Source: Candidatus Limosilactobacillus merdavium
GTDB lineage: Bacteria; Bacillota; Bacilli; Lactobacillales; Lactobacillaceae
Reading direction: 5' to 3'
Assembly (NCBI GenBank): GCA_018883805.1
Contig: JAHLFK010000002.1
Coordinates: 16,657 to 80,656, forward strand
Length of the DNA: 64,000 bases
The notes beneath the pieces were generated by a model. The model had not been told where the DNA came from. It searched no databases and was given only the letters and a program-made list of their open reading frames with translations. Below are positions 1 to 9,692 of this stretch, piece after piece. A program made the translations under genes and the position numbers. The stretch's first letter is position 1; every line of letters starts with the position of its first letter.

Positions 1-489
1 TTTGCAGAAATTCAAGAAACTGTAAAGGAAAAAATTCCTGAAGGTTACTTAATGACTGTTCAACGACGGATGATGTTACGGTTAGCTGCGGCAATTACAA
101 TGAAACGTAAGGGCCTTGCTATCTTCAATGGTGAATCACTTGGACAAGTGGCATCACAGACAATGGAGAGTATGCTAGTAATTAACGATGTTACCAACTT
201 ACCTGTTCTCCGGCCAGTCTTGTCTTACGATAAAACTGAAATTATCGATGTTGCTAAAAAGATCGATACATATGATTTATCTATTTTGCCATATGAAGAT
301 TGCTGTACCGTCTTTACCCCACCTTCCCCAAAGACAAAGCCAAATCTGATGAAGACTCGGAAGTACGAGGAACGATTAGATATTGATGCCTTGATTAAAC
401 GGGCACTTGATGGGATTGAAATTACCGAAATTCATTCTGGTGAAGATTTCTTGAACCAAAATGAAGATGTTTTTGCGGAACTTCTTTAA
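1..489 (+). CDS. thiI: tRNA 4-thiouridine synthetase ThiI (C-terminal part)
   Basis: The reading frame is open from the first base, so the gene starts upstream and only its last 162 residues are visible. ThiI transfers sulfur to U8 of tRNA (and feeds thiamine thiazole synthesis in some bacteria). Visible ThiI hallmarks are [11 protein letters not shown] and [15 protein letters not shown], both in the adenylating C-terminal domain. No rhodanese domain follows, which matches Firmicute ThiI and differs from the E. coli form. The frame ends at a TAA just upstream of the valS promoter, with no clear terminator between them. Confidence 0.93.
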   Translation, partial: FAEIQETVKEKIPEGYLMTVQRRMMLRLAAAITMKRKGLAIFNGESLGQVASQTMESMLVINDVTNLPVLRPVLSYDKTEIIDVAKKIDTYDLSILPYEDCCTVFTPPSPKTKPNLMKTRKYEERLDIDALIKRALDGIEITEIHSGEDFLNQNEDVFAELL

Positions 490-497
490 ACTTCTGC

Positions 498-526
498 TTG
501 ACGATGGTTTTTAAATTAGCTATCAT
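498..526 (+). promoter_or_regulatory. Promoter of the valS T-box leader
   Basis: TTGACG (498-503) and TATCAT (521-526) are separated by 17 bp, a good sigma-A match. It begins 9 bp after thiI and places the leader start near position 533. Confidence 0.7.
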
Positions 527-532
527 ACAAAC

Positions 533-774
533 AAATAGTAAATGCGTTGACTAAAAGAGTAGTTAAGCTTTTTCTTGGCAGAGAGGAAACGAAAGGTGAA
601 ATGTTTCTAAGAAAGACTTGATGAAAGTAGTTTAGTAGCAATCTAACTGAACTGATAGTAGGTTAGAGCGGTTCATTTTACCGTTATAAAATGACTGAGT
701 GGGATTACATTATTGGTGTAATCTAAAATAGGTGGTACCGCGGAGCTCGTCCTATATCTAGGGCGAGCTTTTTT
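533..774 (+). ncRNA. T-box riboswitch upstream of valS
   Basis: The leader has an AGAGAG element and a GGTG apical segment of stem I. A stem III hairpin (gattaca/tgtaatc, about 703-723) is followed by the T-box GGTGGTACCGCGG at 731-743. The bulge TGGT would pair with ACCA, fitting the A73 discriminator of tRNA-Val. A terminator hairpin (744-753 with 760-769) is followed by a run of T. ATAGG before the T-box can instead pair with CCTAT inside the terminator to form the antiterminator. Several GTA triplets could be the Val specifier; I cannot choose between them. Uncharged tRNA-Val is expected to allow read-through. Confidence 0.9.
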
Positions 775-824
775 ATTTTCTCAACGCAAGAACTTAATTT
801 CTATTTATTAGAGGAGGACTTCAG

Positions 825-3482
825 ATGAGTACTGAAAAAGAAATGTCCACTAAGTACGATCCAACGGCTGTTGAAGCTGGACGTTACCAATGGTGGATTG
901 ATCAAGGCTTATTTAAGCCTAGTGGTGATAAGAAGGCACATCCATATTCAATCGTTATTCCACCACCGAATGTTACTGGTAAGTTGCACTTGGGTCATGC
1001 CTGGGATACAACTTTGCAGGATATGATTATTCGGCAAAAGCGGATGCAAGGGTATGATGTCTTATGGCTTCCAGGAATGGACCACGCCGGAATCGCAACC
1101 CAAGCTAAGGTTGAAGCACGGTTACGGAAGCAAGGAATTTCTCGTTACGATCTTGGCCGTGAAAAGTTTGTTCAACAAGTATGGGACTGGAAAGACGAAT
1201 ATGCTGATATTATCCATAAGCAATGGGCTAAAATGGGGATTTCAGTTGATTACGATCGTGAACGGTTCACTTTGGATAAGGGATTGAACAAGGCTGTTCG
1301 CAAGGTCTTCGTTGATTTATACAAGAAAGGCTTGATCTACCGGGGAACTTATATTATTAATTGGGATCCTCAAGCACGGACCGCATTGTCTGATATTGAG
1401 GTTATTCACAAAGATGATAAGGGTGCTTTCTACCATGTTAAGTATCCATTTACTGATGGTACTAAGTTCAATGGCAAGGATTACATTGAAATTGCAACTA
1501 CTCGTCCAGAAACCATGTTTGGTGATGAAGCGGTTGCTGTTAACCCTCATGATGAACGGTACAAGGATTTGGTTGGTAAGCATGTTCGTGTACCATTGGT
1601 TGATCGAGAAATCGAAATCATTGCTGATGATTACGTAACTCCTGACTTTGGTACTGGGATGGTTAAAATTACTCCAGCCCATGATCCTAACGACTTTAAG
1701 GTTGGTAAGCGTCATAATCTTCCTGAATTGAACACAATGAATGAAGATGCTTCAATGAATGAAAATGCTGGAAAGTATGAAGGTATGGACCGCTTTGAAG
1801 CTCGTAAAGCAATGGTTAAGGATCTTCAAGATCAAGGTTACATGCTAAAGATTGATCCAATTGTACACTCAGTTGGACATTCAGAACGGACTGGTGTTCA
1901 AGTTGAAGCCCGTCTTTCTACTCAATGGTTTGTTAAGATGAAGCCATTAGCTGAAGCAGCCTTGAAGAACCAAAAGACTGATGATCGTGTTAACTTCATC
2001 CCAGGTCGCTTTGAAAATACCTTCACACAATGGATGGAAAATATTCATGACTGGGTTATTTCTCGTCAATTATGGTGGGGTCACCGGATTCCAGCATGGT
2101 ACAACAAGAAGACCGGCGAAGTTTATGTTGGCATGGAAGCACCAAAAGATGCTGAAAACTGGGAACAAGATAAGGACGTATTGGATACTTGGTTCTCCAG
2201 TGCCCTTTGGCCATTCTCAACAATGGGCTGGCCAGACACTGATGCACCTGACTACAAGCGTTACTTCCCAACTAACACATTAGTTACTGGTTATGACATT
2301 ATCTTCTTCTGGGTTTCTCGGATGATTTTCCAATCACTCGAATTTACAGGTAAGGCACCATTTAAGAATGTTTTACTTCACGGTTTAATTCGTGATGAGC
2401 AAGGTCGGAAGATGAGTAAGTCACTTGGTAACGGGATTGATCCAATGGACGTTATTAAGAAGTACGGTGTCGATGCGCTACGGTGGTTCTTAATTACTGG
2501 TTCAACTCCTGGTCAAGATATCCGGTTCAGTTACACCAAGATGGATGCGGCTTGGAACTTCATCAACAAGATTTGGAATGCTAGTCGTTATGTAATTATG
2601 AATCTTGGCGACATGCCTGCACCAGTTCTTCCTGATAAGGATAAGTGGGACTTAGCTGATCGGTGGATTTTGAGTCGCTTGAACGCCACTGTTAAGCAAG
2701 TTAGTGATCAGTTTGAAAAGTTTGAATTTGGTGAAGCTGGTCGAGCACTTTATAACTTCATCTGGAATGATTTCTGTGACTGGTATATTGAAATGACCAA
2801 GGAGAAACTCAACAACGGTTCTGATGAAGAAAAGGCCAACACCAAGAACATTCTTGGCTACGTACTTGATCAAATCCTCAAGCTGATGCACCCAATTATG
2901 CCATTTGTTACTGAAAAGCTTTGGCAATCAATGCCACATGAGGGTAAGTCCATCATGGTTGCCAAGTACCCAGTCGCTCATGACGAATTTGATGATGAAA
3001 CTGCTACTGAACAAATGAATCACTTGATTGAGTTGATTACTGCTGTTCGGAATATTCGAAATAAGGCCAATGCACCAATGTCAAAGCCAGTTGATTTAAT
3101 CATTAAGGTTGAAAATGATCATCTTGGTGACATCTTCAAGGCAAACGAAGATTACATCGATCGTTTCTGTCATCCAGAAAAGTTAACTATTGGTACTGAC
3201 GTTGAAACACCAAAGTTAGCTTTGTCAGGAATTATTACCGGAGCAGAAGTTGACATCCCAATGGCTGAATTGGTTGACCTCGACAAAGAACGTGCACGGA
3301 TGAAGAAGGAAATCGAAAGCCTTGAAAAAGAAGTTCAACGTTCAGAAAAGAAGTTAGGTAACGAAAACTTTGTTAAGAATGCTCCAGAAAAGGTTGTTGA
3401 AGAAGAACGAACTAAGGCTAAGGAATGGCAACAAAAGCTTGATGCTGCTAAGGATCGTTTAGATTCACTTCAAGAAGCCTAG
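825..3482 (+). CDS. valS: Valyl-tRNA synthetase
   Basis: Class I aminoacyl-tRNA synthetase that charges tRNA-Val in the cytoplasm. The 885-residue length is normal. The HIGH-type motif is HLGH at residues 55-58 and the KMSKS loop is at 529-533. The editing (CP1) domain, anticodon-binding region and C-terminal coiled coil (about the last 70 residues, Glu/Lys-rich) are all present. GAGGAGG at 811-817 supports ATG 825; an in-frame ATG at 843 is a less likely alternative. Expression is controlled by the T-box upstream. In related genomes folC normally follows directly; here a cyd cassette intervenes. Confidence 0.97.
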   Translation: MSTEKEMSTKYDPTAVEAGRYQWWIDQGLFKPSGDKKAHPYSIVIPPPNVTGKLHLGHAWDTTLQDMIIRQKRMQGYDVLWLPGMDHAGIATQAKVEARLRKQGISRYDLGREKFVQQVWDWKDEYADIIHKQWAKMGISVDYDRERFTLDKGLNKAVRKVFVDLYKKGLIYRGTYIINWDPQARTALSDIEVIHKDDKGAFYHVKYPFTDGTKFNGKDYIEIATTRPETMFGDEAVAVNPHDERYKDLVGKHVRVPLVDREIEIIADDYVTPDFGTGMVKITPAHDPNDFKVGKRHNLPELNTMNEDASMNENAGKYEGMDRFEARKAMVKDLQDQGYMLKIDPIVHSVGHSERTGVQVEARLSTQWFVKMKPLAEAALKNQKTDDRVNFIPGRFENTFTQWMENIHDWVISRQLWWGHRIPAWYNKKTGEVYVGMEAPKDAENWEQDKDVLDTWFSSALWPFSTMGWPDTDAPDYKRYFPTNTLVTGYDIIFFWVSRMIFQSLEFTGKAPFKNVLLHGLIRDEQGRKMSKSLGNGIDPMDVIKKYGVDALRWFLITGSTPGQDIRFSYTKMDAAWNFINKIWNASRYVIMNLGDMPAPVLPDKDKWDLADRWILSRLNATVKQVSDQFEKFEFGEAGRALYNFIWNDFCDWYIEMTKEKLNNGSDEEKANTKNILGYVLDQILKLMHPIMPFVTEKLWQSMPHEGKSIMVAKYPVAHDEFDDETATEQMNHLIELITAVRNIRNKANAPMSKPVDLIIKVENDHLGDIFKANEDYIDRFCHPEKLTIGTDVETPKLALSGIITGAEVDIPMAELVDLDKERARMKKEIESLEKEVQRSEKKLGNENFVKNAPEKVVEEERTKAKEWQQKLDAAKDRLDSLQEA

Positions 3483-3502
3483 AGGATAATAGAGTAATTA
3501 AC

Positions 3503-3538
3503 AAAAAGAGTATGATAAATTCATCATACTCTTTTTTT
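3503..3538 (+). terminator. Rho-independent terminator after valS
   Basis: Perfect hairpin, AGAGTATGAT paired with ATCATACTCT around a short AT loop, flanked by A and T runs, so it could act in both directions. Confidence 0.88.
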
Positions 3539-3641
3539 GATCTTAATTTTTTTAGAATCAAATATCATTTGATAAGACGCGTAATACAGCGGAATCAAGC
3601 GATCCTATTTAAGAAAAAGGTAAAATAATTAGGAATAAAAA

Positions 3642-3670
3642 TTGTAATTACTTATCAACAGTATTATGAT
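3642..3670 (+). promoter_or_regulatory. Putative cydA promoter
   Basis: TTGTAA (3642-3647) and TATGAT (3665-3670) with a 17-bp spacer. It is the best sigma-A match between the valS terminator and cydA. Confidence 0.5.
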
Positions 3671-3680
3671 TGTAATTGAA

Positions 3681-3701
3681 TGAAACACGGTAACGGTTTC
3701 A
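3681..3701 (+). promoter_or_regulatory. Dyad operator, cre-like, upstream of cydA
   Basis: TGAAAC and GTTTCA form perfect 6-bp arms around a 9-bp centre. Read on the - strand, TGAAACCGTTACCG matches 12 of 14 positions of the cre consensus TGWAANCGNTNWCA. It lies just downstream of the putative -10, where a bound repressor would block initiation. CcpA control of cyd is known in B. subtilis; assignment here is inference. Confidence 0.45.
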
Positions 3702-3734
3702 CGTTTATTACTTCATTGGAGGGAGGCTTTTATT

Positions 3735-5150
3735 ATGAGTATTCTTAGTCTTGCGCGATTTCAATTTGCGATGACTACGGTGTACCACTTTTTCTTTGTT
3801 CCATTCACAATTGGAACGGGGTTCGTTGTAGCCATTATGGAATCAATGTATATTCATACTAAGAATGAATCATATAAAAAAATGACAAAGTTCTGGGGAA
3901 ACATTTTTCTCCTGAGTTTTGCTGTTGGTGTTGTTACAGGAATTATTCAAGAATTCCAATTTGGGATGAACTGGTCTGATTATTCACGGTTTATGGGTGA
4001 TATCTTTGGTGCCCCATTAGCCTTGGAAGCTTTGCTATCATTCTTTATTGAATCTACATTTATTGGTCTCTGGGTATTTACTTGGGATAAGGTAAAACCA
4101 GGACTCCATGCATTCTTTATTTGGATGACTTGTTTTGGTTCCTTGACTTCTGCTTTGTGGATTTTAACCGCTAACTCATTTATGCAACACCCAGTTGGTT
4201 ACGAAATCCGTAACGGACGGGCAGAAATGGTTAACTTTGGTGCCTTACTAAAGAACCCTCAATTATGGTTCGAATATGGGCACGTAATTTTGAATGCATT
4301 GATGATGGGTGCAGTTATTTTTGCTGGGTTGACTGCTTTTCAACTTTTGAAGAAGAAGAACATTTCAACTGAAGCACAAACAATTTACAAGAAGACAATG
4401 CGTCTTAGCTTGTGGATCTCATTAATCTTTGCAGTCTTTGGCTTAGTCCTTGGTGATCTTCAAATGCAATACTTGGTTAAAGAACAACCAATGAAGTTTG
4501 CTGCAACTGAAGATGTTTATACTACAACTGGTAAGCATGCACCATGGACAATCGTTGGTATTGCTAACACTAGGGAACACAAGGTTCAAAATAATATTGA
4601 TGTTCCATATGCATTAAGTATTTTAACTTATCACAAGACTTCTGGTGCCGTTACCGGGATGAATGAATTAAATGCTCAATATAAACAAAAGTATGGTAAG
4701 AATATTGATTACTATCCACCAGTAAATACCTTGTTCTATAGCTTCCGGATTATGTGTGCAATTTCTGCTTGGATTATCTTAGTTTCATTCGTTGGCTTAA
4801 TTATGAGTCGACCAAAGTCAGAATCGTTGTACAAGCATAAGTGGACGTTATGGGTACTTGGCTTAACGACATTCCTTCCATTTATTGGTAATACAGCTGG
4901 TTGGTTTGTTACTGAATTCGGTCGTGTTCCTTGGACTGTTTACGGTCTCTTTACCATTCAACAAAGTGTTTCACCAAATGTCTCTGCAGCATCATTGTTG
5001 ACTTCTAACATTATTTACTTCTTGCTGTTTACTACATTGGCAATTACTTTGATTGGTTTAATTGTTCGGGAATTAAGAAAGGATCCAACTCAGGTTATTG
5101 AGCCTAAGTTTAAGAAGGTCCTCGATCCATTTGATAAGGAGGCGTTCTAA
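3735..5150 (+). CDS. cydA: Cytochrome bd oxidase subunit I
   Basis: Catalytic heme subunit of the bd-type quinol:O2 oxidoreductase, a polytopic membrane protein of 471 residues. Visible conserved residues are His18 and His183 (heme ligands), Glu98 and Glu106 (proton/heme site), the Q-loop QPMK with Lys254 and Glu259, Met340 in the segment SFRIM (probable heme b558 ligand), and GRVPW at 396-400. The Q-loop region is short, as in Firmicute enzymes. GGAGGGAGG precedes ATG 3735. It is the first gene of cydABDC. Activity needs heme and menaquinone, which lactobacilli usually take from outside (family knowledge, not seen here). Confidence 0.97.
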   Translation: MSILSLARFQFAMTTVYHFFFVPFTIGTGFVVAIMESMYIHTKNESYKKMTKFWGNIFLLSFAVGVVTGIIQEFQFGMNWSDYSRFMGDIFGAPLALEALLSFFIESTFIGLWVFTWDKVKPGLHAFFIWMTCFGSLTSALWILTANSFMQHPVGYEIRNGRAEMVNFGALLKNPQLWFEYGHVILNALMMGAVIFAGLTAFQLLKKKNISTEAQTIYKKTMRLSLWISLIFAVFGLVLGDLQMQYLVKEQPMKFAATEDVYTTTGKHAPWTIVGIANTREHKVQNNIDVPYALSILTYHKTSGAVTGMNELNAQYKQKYGKNIDYYPPVNTLFYSFRIMCAISAWIILVSFVGLIMSRPKSESLYKHKWTLWVLGLTTFLPFIGNTAGWFVTEFGRVPWTVYGLFTIQQSVSPNVSAASLLTSNIIYFLLFTTLAITLIGLIVRELRKDPTQVIEPKFKKVLDPFDKEAF

Positions 5151-6167
5151 ATGAGTTTTCTCCAATTATTGTGGTTCATTTTGATTGGCGTACTCTTTGC
5201 GGGCTTCTTCTTCCTTGATGGATTTGATTACGGTGTTGGAATGGCAACTGTAACATTAAGTAGTGATGAAGCTGAACGTGATCAAATGGTTCGGACAATC
5301 GGACCTGTTTGGGACGGTAATGAAGTTTGGTTAATTACAGCTGGTGGGGCAATGTTTGCTTCATTCCCTTACTGGTATGCAAGTTTGTTCAGTGGCTACT
5401 ACCTGATTTTGATGTTAGTCCTCGTTGGCTTAATTATCCGTGGTGTATCATTCGAGTTCCGTGCTAAGAGCCCAATGCCACGTAAACGGATTTGGGACTT
5501 TGCATTAGGACTTGGTAGTTTTATGGCACCATTCTTCCTTGGAATTATGTTCATTAGTATGATCCAAGGAATGCCAATTGATGCTAATGGTAACTTCCAT
5601 GCAACCTTCTTCGATTACATTAACTGGTTCTCAGTTGTTGGTGGGGTTGCATTAACTCTGCTGACCTACCTTCACGGATTGAATTACATCGCATTAAAGA
5701 CTGTTGGTGATATTCGTCAACGGGCTAACAATGTTGCTCAATTCTTATACTGGGTTCTTTACGTTGGATTGGTTGTCTTCGCATTGATGTTAATCTTTAT
5801 GACTGACTTCATGAAGGTTCACCCAGTCGCAACAATTACTATGTTGGTTGTAATGGTTGTTCTGACAATTATTGCTCACGCAGCTGCTATTATAGGAAAA
5901 GAACTTACTGCATTTATTTCCAGTGGTTTAACCTTAGTTGCATTGGTTGCATTATTGTTTATCGGCTTATTCCCACGGGTATTGATTAGCTCAATTAGCC
6001 CACGTTATGACCTCTTAATTCAAAATGCATCATCAACTCAGTACACATTGACAGTAATGACAATTGCTACATGCTGCTTATTGCCATTTGTTCTTGCTTA
6101 TACAATCTGGGCATACTGGATCTTCCGTAAGCGGATTACAATGCCAGTAGTTACGGAGGCTAAGTAA
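5151..6167 (+). CDS. cydB: Cytochrome bd oxidase subunit II
   Basis: Second membrane subunit of the bd oxidase, 338 residues with about eight or nine hydrophobic helices. The N-terminal LDGFDYGVG and the following IGPVWDGNEVWLITAGGAMFASFP are classical CydB signatures. The ATG abuts the cydA stop with no spacer, and the ribosome site (AAGGAGGCG) sits inside the 3' end of cydA, so the two subunits are probably translationally coupled. Confidence 0.97.
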   Translation: MSFLQLLWFILIGVLFAGFFFLDGFDYGVGMATVTLSSDEAERDQMVRTIGPVWDGNEVWLITAGGAMFASFPYWYASLFSGYYLILMLVLVGLIIRGVSFEFRAKSPMPRKRIWDFALGLGSFMAPFFLGIMFISMIQGMPIDANGNFHATFFDYINWFSVVGGVALTLLTYLHGLNYIALKTVGDIRQRANNVAQFLYWVLYVGLVVFALMLIFMTDFMKVHPVATITMLVVMVVLTIIAHAAAIIGKELTAFISSGLTLVALVALLFIGLFPRVLISSISPRYDLLIQNASSTQYTLTVMTIATCCLLPFVLAYTIWAYWIFRKRITMPVVTEAK

Positions 6168-6172
6168 GTATT

Positions 6173-7891
6173 ATGATTGATCGATTACTCTTCACACTAA
6201 AGGGGAGCAAGCAGATCATGATAAAGCTTGTAGGGTTTTACGTCCTACAAGCTTTTCTTATCATTGGTCAAGCGATTTCGCTAGCATCACTATTAACTAA
6301 TTTGTGGCAGGGTCACCCGCTGCAAAAGGAATTTGGCTGGTTACTCGGATTTGCAGGTTGTTTTATCGGAAGACATATCATTAATTGGTGTGATACCGTC
6401 CTTCTTGACAATTATGCCCGTACCACTGCTCTGGCTTTGCGTCAGCAGTTATTGGTTAAGCTCTTCAAATTAGGCCCACAATTAGTACAACAACAAGGAA
6501 CAGGAAATATTGTTACCTTGACACTAGATGGGATTTCTGAAGTCGAGAACTACATTAACCTACTATTTAGTAAGTTTGTCAGCATGATGGTTATTCCAGT
6601 GATGCTATTAATTGTTGCTTTTTACTTAGACTGGATCTCGGGATTAGTAATGCTCCTCGTTTACCCGTTGATTATTTTGTTCATGATTATTCTAGGGTAC
6701 GCAGCAAAAGCTAAAGCAGATCGTCAATATGCTAGTTTTCAAATGCTGTCAAACCACTTTATCGATTCGCTACGAGGGATTGATACCTTAAAATACTTTG
6801 GCCTGAGTAAACGCTATTCAAAAAGTATTTTTCGTTCTAGTGAACGTTTCCGCAAGTCAACAATGAGTGTGATTCGGGTGGCAATGTTATCTACGTTTGC
6901 CCTTGATTTCTTCACAACCTTATCAATCGCAGTGTTGGCAGTTTTTCTTGGCTTACGATTGATTAATGGCCACTTGCTTTTATTCCCGGCTTTAGGGATC
7001 TTGATTTTAGCTCCAGAGTACTTCATGCCAATTCGTAATTTTGCAAATGATTACCATGCAACCCTTAATGGAAAGAACTCCTTCCATGCTGTGGAAAAAA
7101 TTCTCAATGAAGAAGTTCCTCCTGAACCACATGTTGATATTCAACAGTGGCAAGAAGATAGTCAGCTTGACTTAACAAATGTTGAATTTCAGTATCCACA
7201 TGGTAGTCATCTAAAGCCAATTAACTTAAAACTTAAAGGCTTCCAAAAGGTTGGCATAGTTGGAATGAGTGGTGCTGGGAAGACAACGTTAATTAACCTT
7301 CTCAGTGGCTTCCTTCAACCAACAGCCGGTCAAATCAAAATTCAAAATCAAGAAGTTGCATCCTTAAACATTAAGGATTGGCAGAAACAAATTATTTATA
7401 TTCCTCAAGATCCATATATCTTTGATGATACCTTGAGAAATAACATTAGTTTCTATACTCCAAATGTTAGTCAAGAAAAGATAGACCAAGCGGTAGAAAT
7501 TGTTGGTCTTACTGAACTAGTCCACGAGTTGCCAGATGGATTAGATACTCTAATTGGAAAAGGTCACCGTCAATTAAGTGGTGGTCAGGCGCAACGAATC
7601 GCTTTAGCTCGGGCATTCTTGGATCAGTCACGACGAATCTTAATTCTTGATGAACCAACTGCCCACCTTGATATTGAAACTGAACTAGAACTAAAAGAAC
7701 GGATGATTCCGATCATGAAAGACAGGTTAGTTCTCTTTGCTACCCACCGTCTTCACTGGATGAGGCAAATGGATCATATTGTGGTTATGAAACACGGTCA
7801 GGTAATTGAACAGGGAACCTACGATCAACTAATGGCCAAACCAGGTTACTTTAATGATTTAATATTCGATCGGGCTAAGGAGGGAGAATAA
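6173..7891 (+). CDS. cydD: Thiol-exporter ABC subunit CydD
   Basis: One half of the heterodimeric ABC transporter CydDC, which exports glutathione/cysteine (and may bind heme) and is needed to assemble cytochrome bd. The N-terminal half is a six-helix ABC exporter domain. The nucleotide-binding domain has Walker A GMSGAGKT (about 363-370), signature LSGGQ (about 468-472), Walker B ILILDEPT and the H-loop ATHR. It starts 5 bp after cydB; the ribosome site ACGGAGG is unusually far (about 13 bp) from the ATG. The stop codon overlaps the cydC start. Confidence 0.93.
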   Translation: MIDRLLFTLKGSKQIMIKLVGFYVLQAFLIIGQAISLASLLTNLWQGHPLQKEFGWLLGFAGCFIGRHIINWCDTVLLDNYARTTALALRQQLLVKLFKLGPQLVQQQGTGNIVTLTLDGISEVENYINLLFSKFVSMMVIPVMLLIVAFYLDWISGLVMLLVYPLIILFMIILGYAAKAKADRQYASFQMLSNHFIDSLRGIDTLKYFGLSKRYSKSIFRSSERFRKSTMSVIRVAMLSTFALDFFTTLSIAVLAVFLGLRLINGHLLLFPALGILILAPEYFMPIRNFANDYHATLNGKNSFHAVEKILNEEVPPEPHVDIQQWQEDSQLDLTNVEFQYPHGSHLKPINLKLKGFQKVGIVGMSGAGKTTLINLLSGFLQPTAGQIKIQNQEVASLNIKDWQKQIIYIPQDPYIFDDTLRNNISFYTPNVSQEKIDQAVEIVGLTELVHELPDGLDTLIGKGHRQLSGGQAQRIALARAFLDQSRRILILDEPTAHLDIETELELKERMIPIMKDRLVLFATHRLHWMRQMDHIVVMKHGQVIEQGTYDQLMAKPGYFNDLIFDRAKEGE

Positions 7892-9630
7892 TGAGTAAAA
7901 TACCTTTATTAAAAGCTCTCCGTCATGATCGCTGGGTTCGACCTTTCTTAAGAAAGTATCGGTGGACATTAACATTAGCAATTTTACTTGGTATTTTAAC
8001 CTTTGTTTGTGCTGATGGACTAATGTTTACTGCAGGGTACCTGATTAGTAAGTGTGCCACGATGCCATTTAACATCTTACTTGTCTATGTACCAATTGTT
8101 TTAACTCGTGCTTTTGGAATTTTTCGACCAGTTTTTCACTATGCAGAACGTTTAACTAGTCATAACTGGGTTTTAAAAATGACCTCAGTGTTCCGGAAAA
8201 AGTTATATAACTCATTGGAAAAAGATGCAGTGTTTTTCAATAGTAAGTACCGAATCGGTGATATTTTAGGATTGCTTTCTGAGGATGTTGCCCATATTCA
8301 AAACCTGTACTTGAGAACAATTTTCCCAATGTTGGTAGCTTCCGGTTTGTACCTCATTATCGTGATTGCCTTAGGTGCTTTAACTCCCTGGATGGGTCTC
8401 CTAATGCTGTTACTATTTGGATTGATTATTTTTGGAATCCCTGTCTGGTCAATCCTGGTTAACGGTGCGCGTCAGGAACAGGAAAAACAAGCAACTAATA
8501 AGCTATATTCAGATTTAACGGATAATGTTATGGGAATTACTGACTGGATTCTCTCTGGAAATTCAGCAAAGTATATTCGCCGTCACGACACTCATGAACA
8601 GAAATTGATGAGTTCGCAAAAGGCAATGCATCGGTTTAATAACTTCCGTGACTTCCTCCTTCAAATGGTAATTCTCTTAATAATTATTTCCTTAGTTGTT
8701 TGGGGATCCTATCGTTTCGGTGGTCACTGGGGCGCTAACTGGATTGCAGCATTTGTTCTTTGCGTATTCCCGTTAGATGAAGCACTAGTAGGTTTGCCAG
8801 CTGCTGCACAGCAAACCAATGTCTACACGGATTCGTTGGTACGGTTAAACAATTTGCCACAGACAAGTAAAGAGAAGGCAACTGCTCCTCAAATTGAGGC
8901 TCCTTACCAAATTAAGGTTTCAGATGTTAGTTTTAGGTATAGTCCAGATACGAGGCTAATCTTGCAACACTTAAACCTAGATATTCAACCTGGAGAAAAA
9001 TTGGCTATTCTTGGTCGGAGTGGTGCTGGTAAAAGTACTTTAGCAAGCTTAATTCGTGGAGATCTTAAACCAAGTGATGGTCAAATTACTCTGAATGGCG
9101 AACCAACGAGTTCATTTGGTGATCAAATTGCCGATTATATTGGTGTAGTTCACCAGTCTCCATATCTGTTTAATACGACCGTGTTGAATAATATTCGATT
9201 GGGAAATGAAGAAGCTACTGAAGATGATGTTTGGGACGTCCTTAAACGTGTCGGCCTGGAGAAAAAGGTTCAACAGTTACCTGAAGGCTTAAATACTAAG
9301 ATCGGGGAAGCTGGATCAATCTTTTCAGGCGGTGAACGTCACCGGCTTTCATTAGCACGAATTTTGTTGAAGAACGTGCCAATTGTTATTTTGGATGAAC
9401 CAACTGTTGGTCTTGATCCGTTAACAGAGCAACAGGTTATCGATACCTTTATAAATGAACTAGAGGGAAAGACACTCATCTGGATTACCCACCATTTACA
9501 AGGAATTGAAGCAATGGATCAAGTTGTCTTTATTGAAGATGGTAAAATATCAATGAGCGGTACTCCGCAAGAATTGTGGGAAAATAATTCTCATTATCAG
9601 AAGCTTAAAAAAGCTGATCAAGGATTGTAA
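7891..9630 (+). CDS. cydC: Thiol-exporter ABC subunit CydC
   Basis: Partner of CydD, 579 residues. It has an N-terminal transmembrane exporter domain followed by an ATPase domain with Walker A GRSGAGKS, a variant signature FSGGE in place of LSGGQ, Walker B IVILDEPT and H-loop THH. The variant signature is common in CydC and suggests asymmetric ATP sites. The ATG overlaps the cydD stop by one base (TAATG), indicating translational coupling. Confidence 0.93.
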   Translation: MSKIPLLKALRHDRWVRPFLRKYRWTLTLAILLGILTFVCADGLMFTAGYLISKCATMPFNILLVYVPIVLTRAFGIFRPVFHYAERLTSHNWVLKMTSVFRKKLYNSLEKDAVFFNSKYRIGDILGLLSEDVAHIQNLYLRTIFPMLVASGLYLIIVIALGALTPWMGLLMLLLFGLIIFGIPVWSILVNGARQEQEKQATNKLYSDLTDNVMGITDWILSGNSAKYIRRHDTHEQKLMSSQKAMHRFNNFRDFLLQMVILLIIISLVVWGSYRFGGHWGANWIAAFVLCVFPLDEALVGLPAAAQQTNVYTDSLVRLNNLPQTSKEKATAPQIEAPYQIKVSDVSFRYSPDTRLILQHLNLDIQPGEKLAILGRSGAGKSTLASLIRGDLKPSDGQITLNGEPTSSFGDQIADYIGVVHQSPYLFNTTVLNNIRLGNEEATEDDVWDVLKRVGLEKKVQQLPEGLNTKIGEAGSIFSGGERHRLSLARILLKNVPIVILDEPTVGLDPLTEQQVIDTFINELEGKTLIWITHHLQGIEAMDQVVFIEDGKISMSGTPQELWENNSHYQKLKKADQGL

Positions 9631-9692
9631 AAAAGAAGAATAAATTTACTAATAATGTTTTATACTAATAAGTAAGTAGGGGATGAATTATT

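Noticed and set aside
1317-1715. Antisense open frame inside valS
   Set aside because: No ribosome site or recognisable protein; it mirrors the codon bias of valS. Similar antisense frames in cydD, mreC, recA, mutL and alaS were dropped for the same reason.
3641-3659. Rex-type operator upstream of cydA
   Set aside because: Only half-site similarity to the TTGTGAA-N4-TTCACAA consensus; spacing is wrong.
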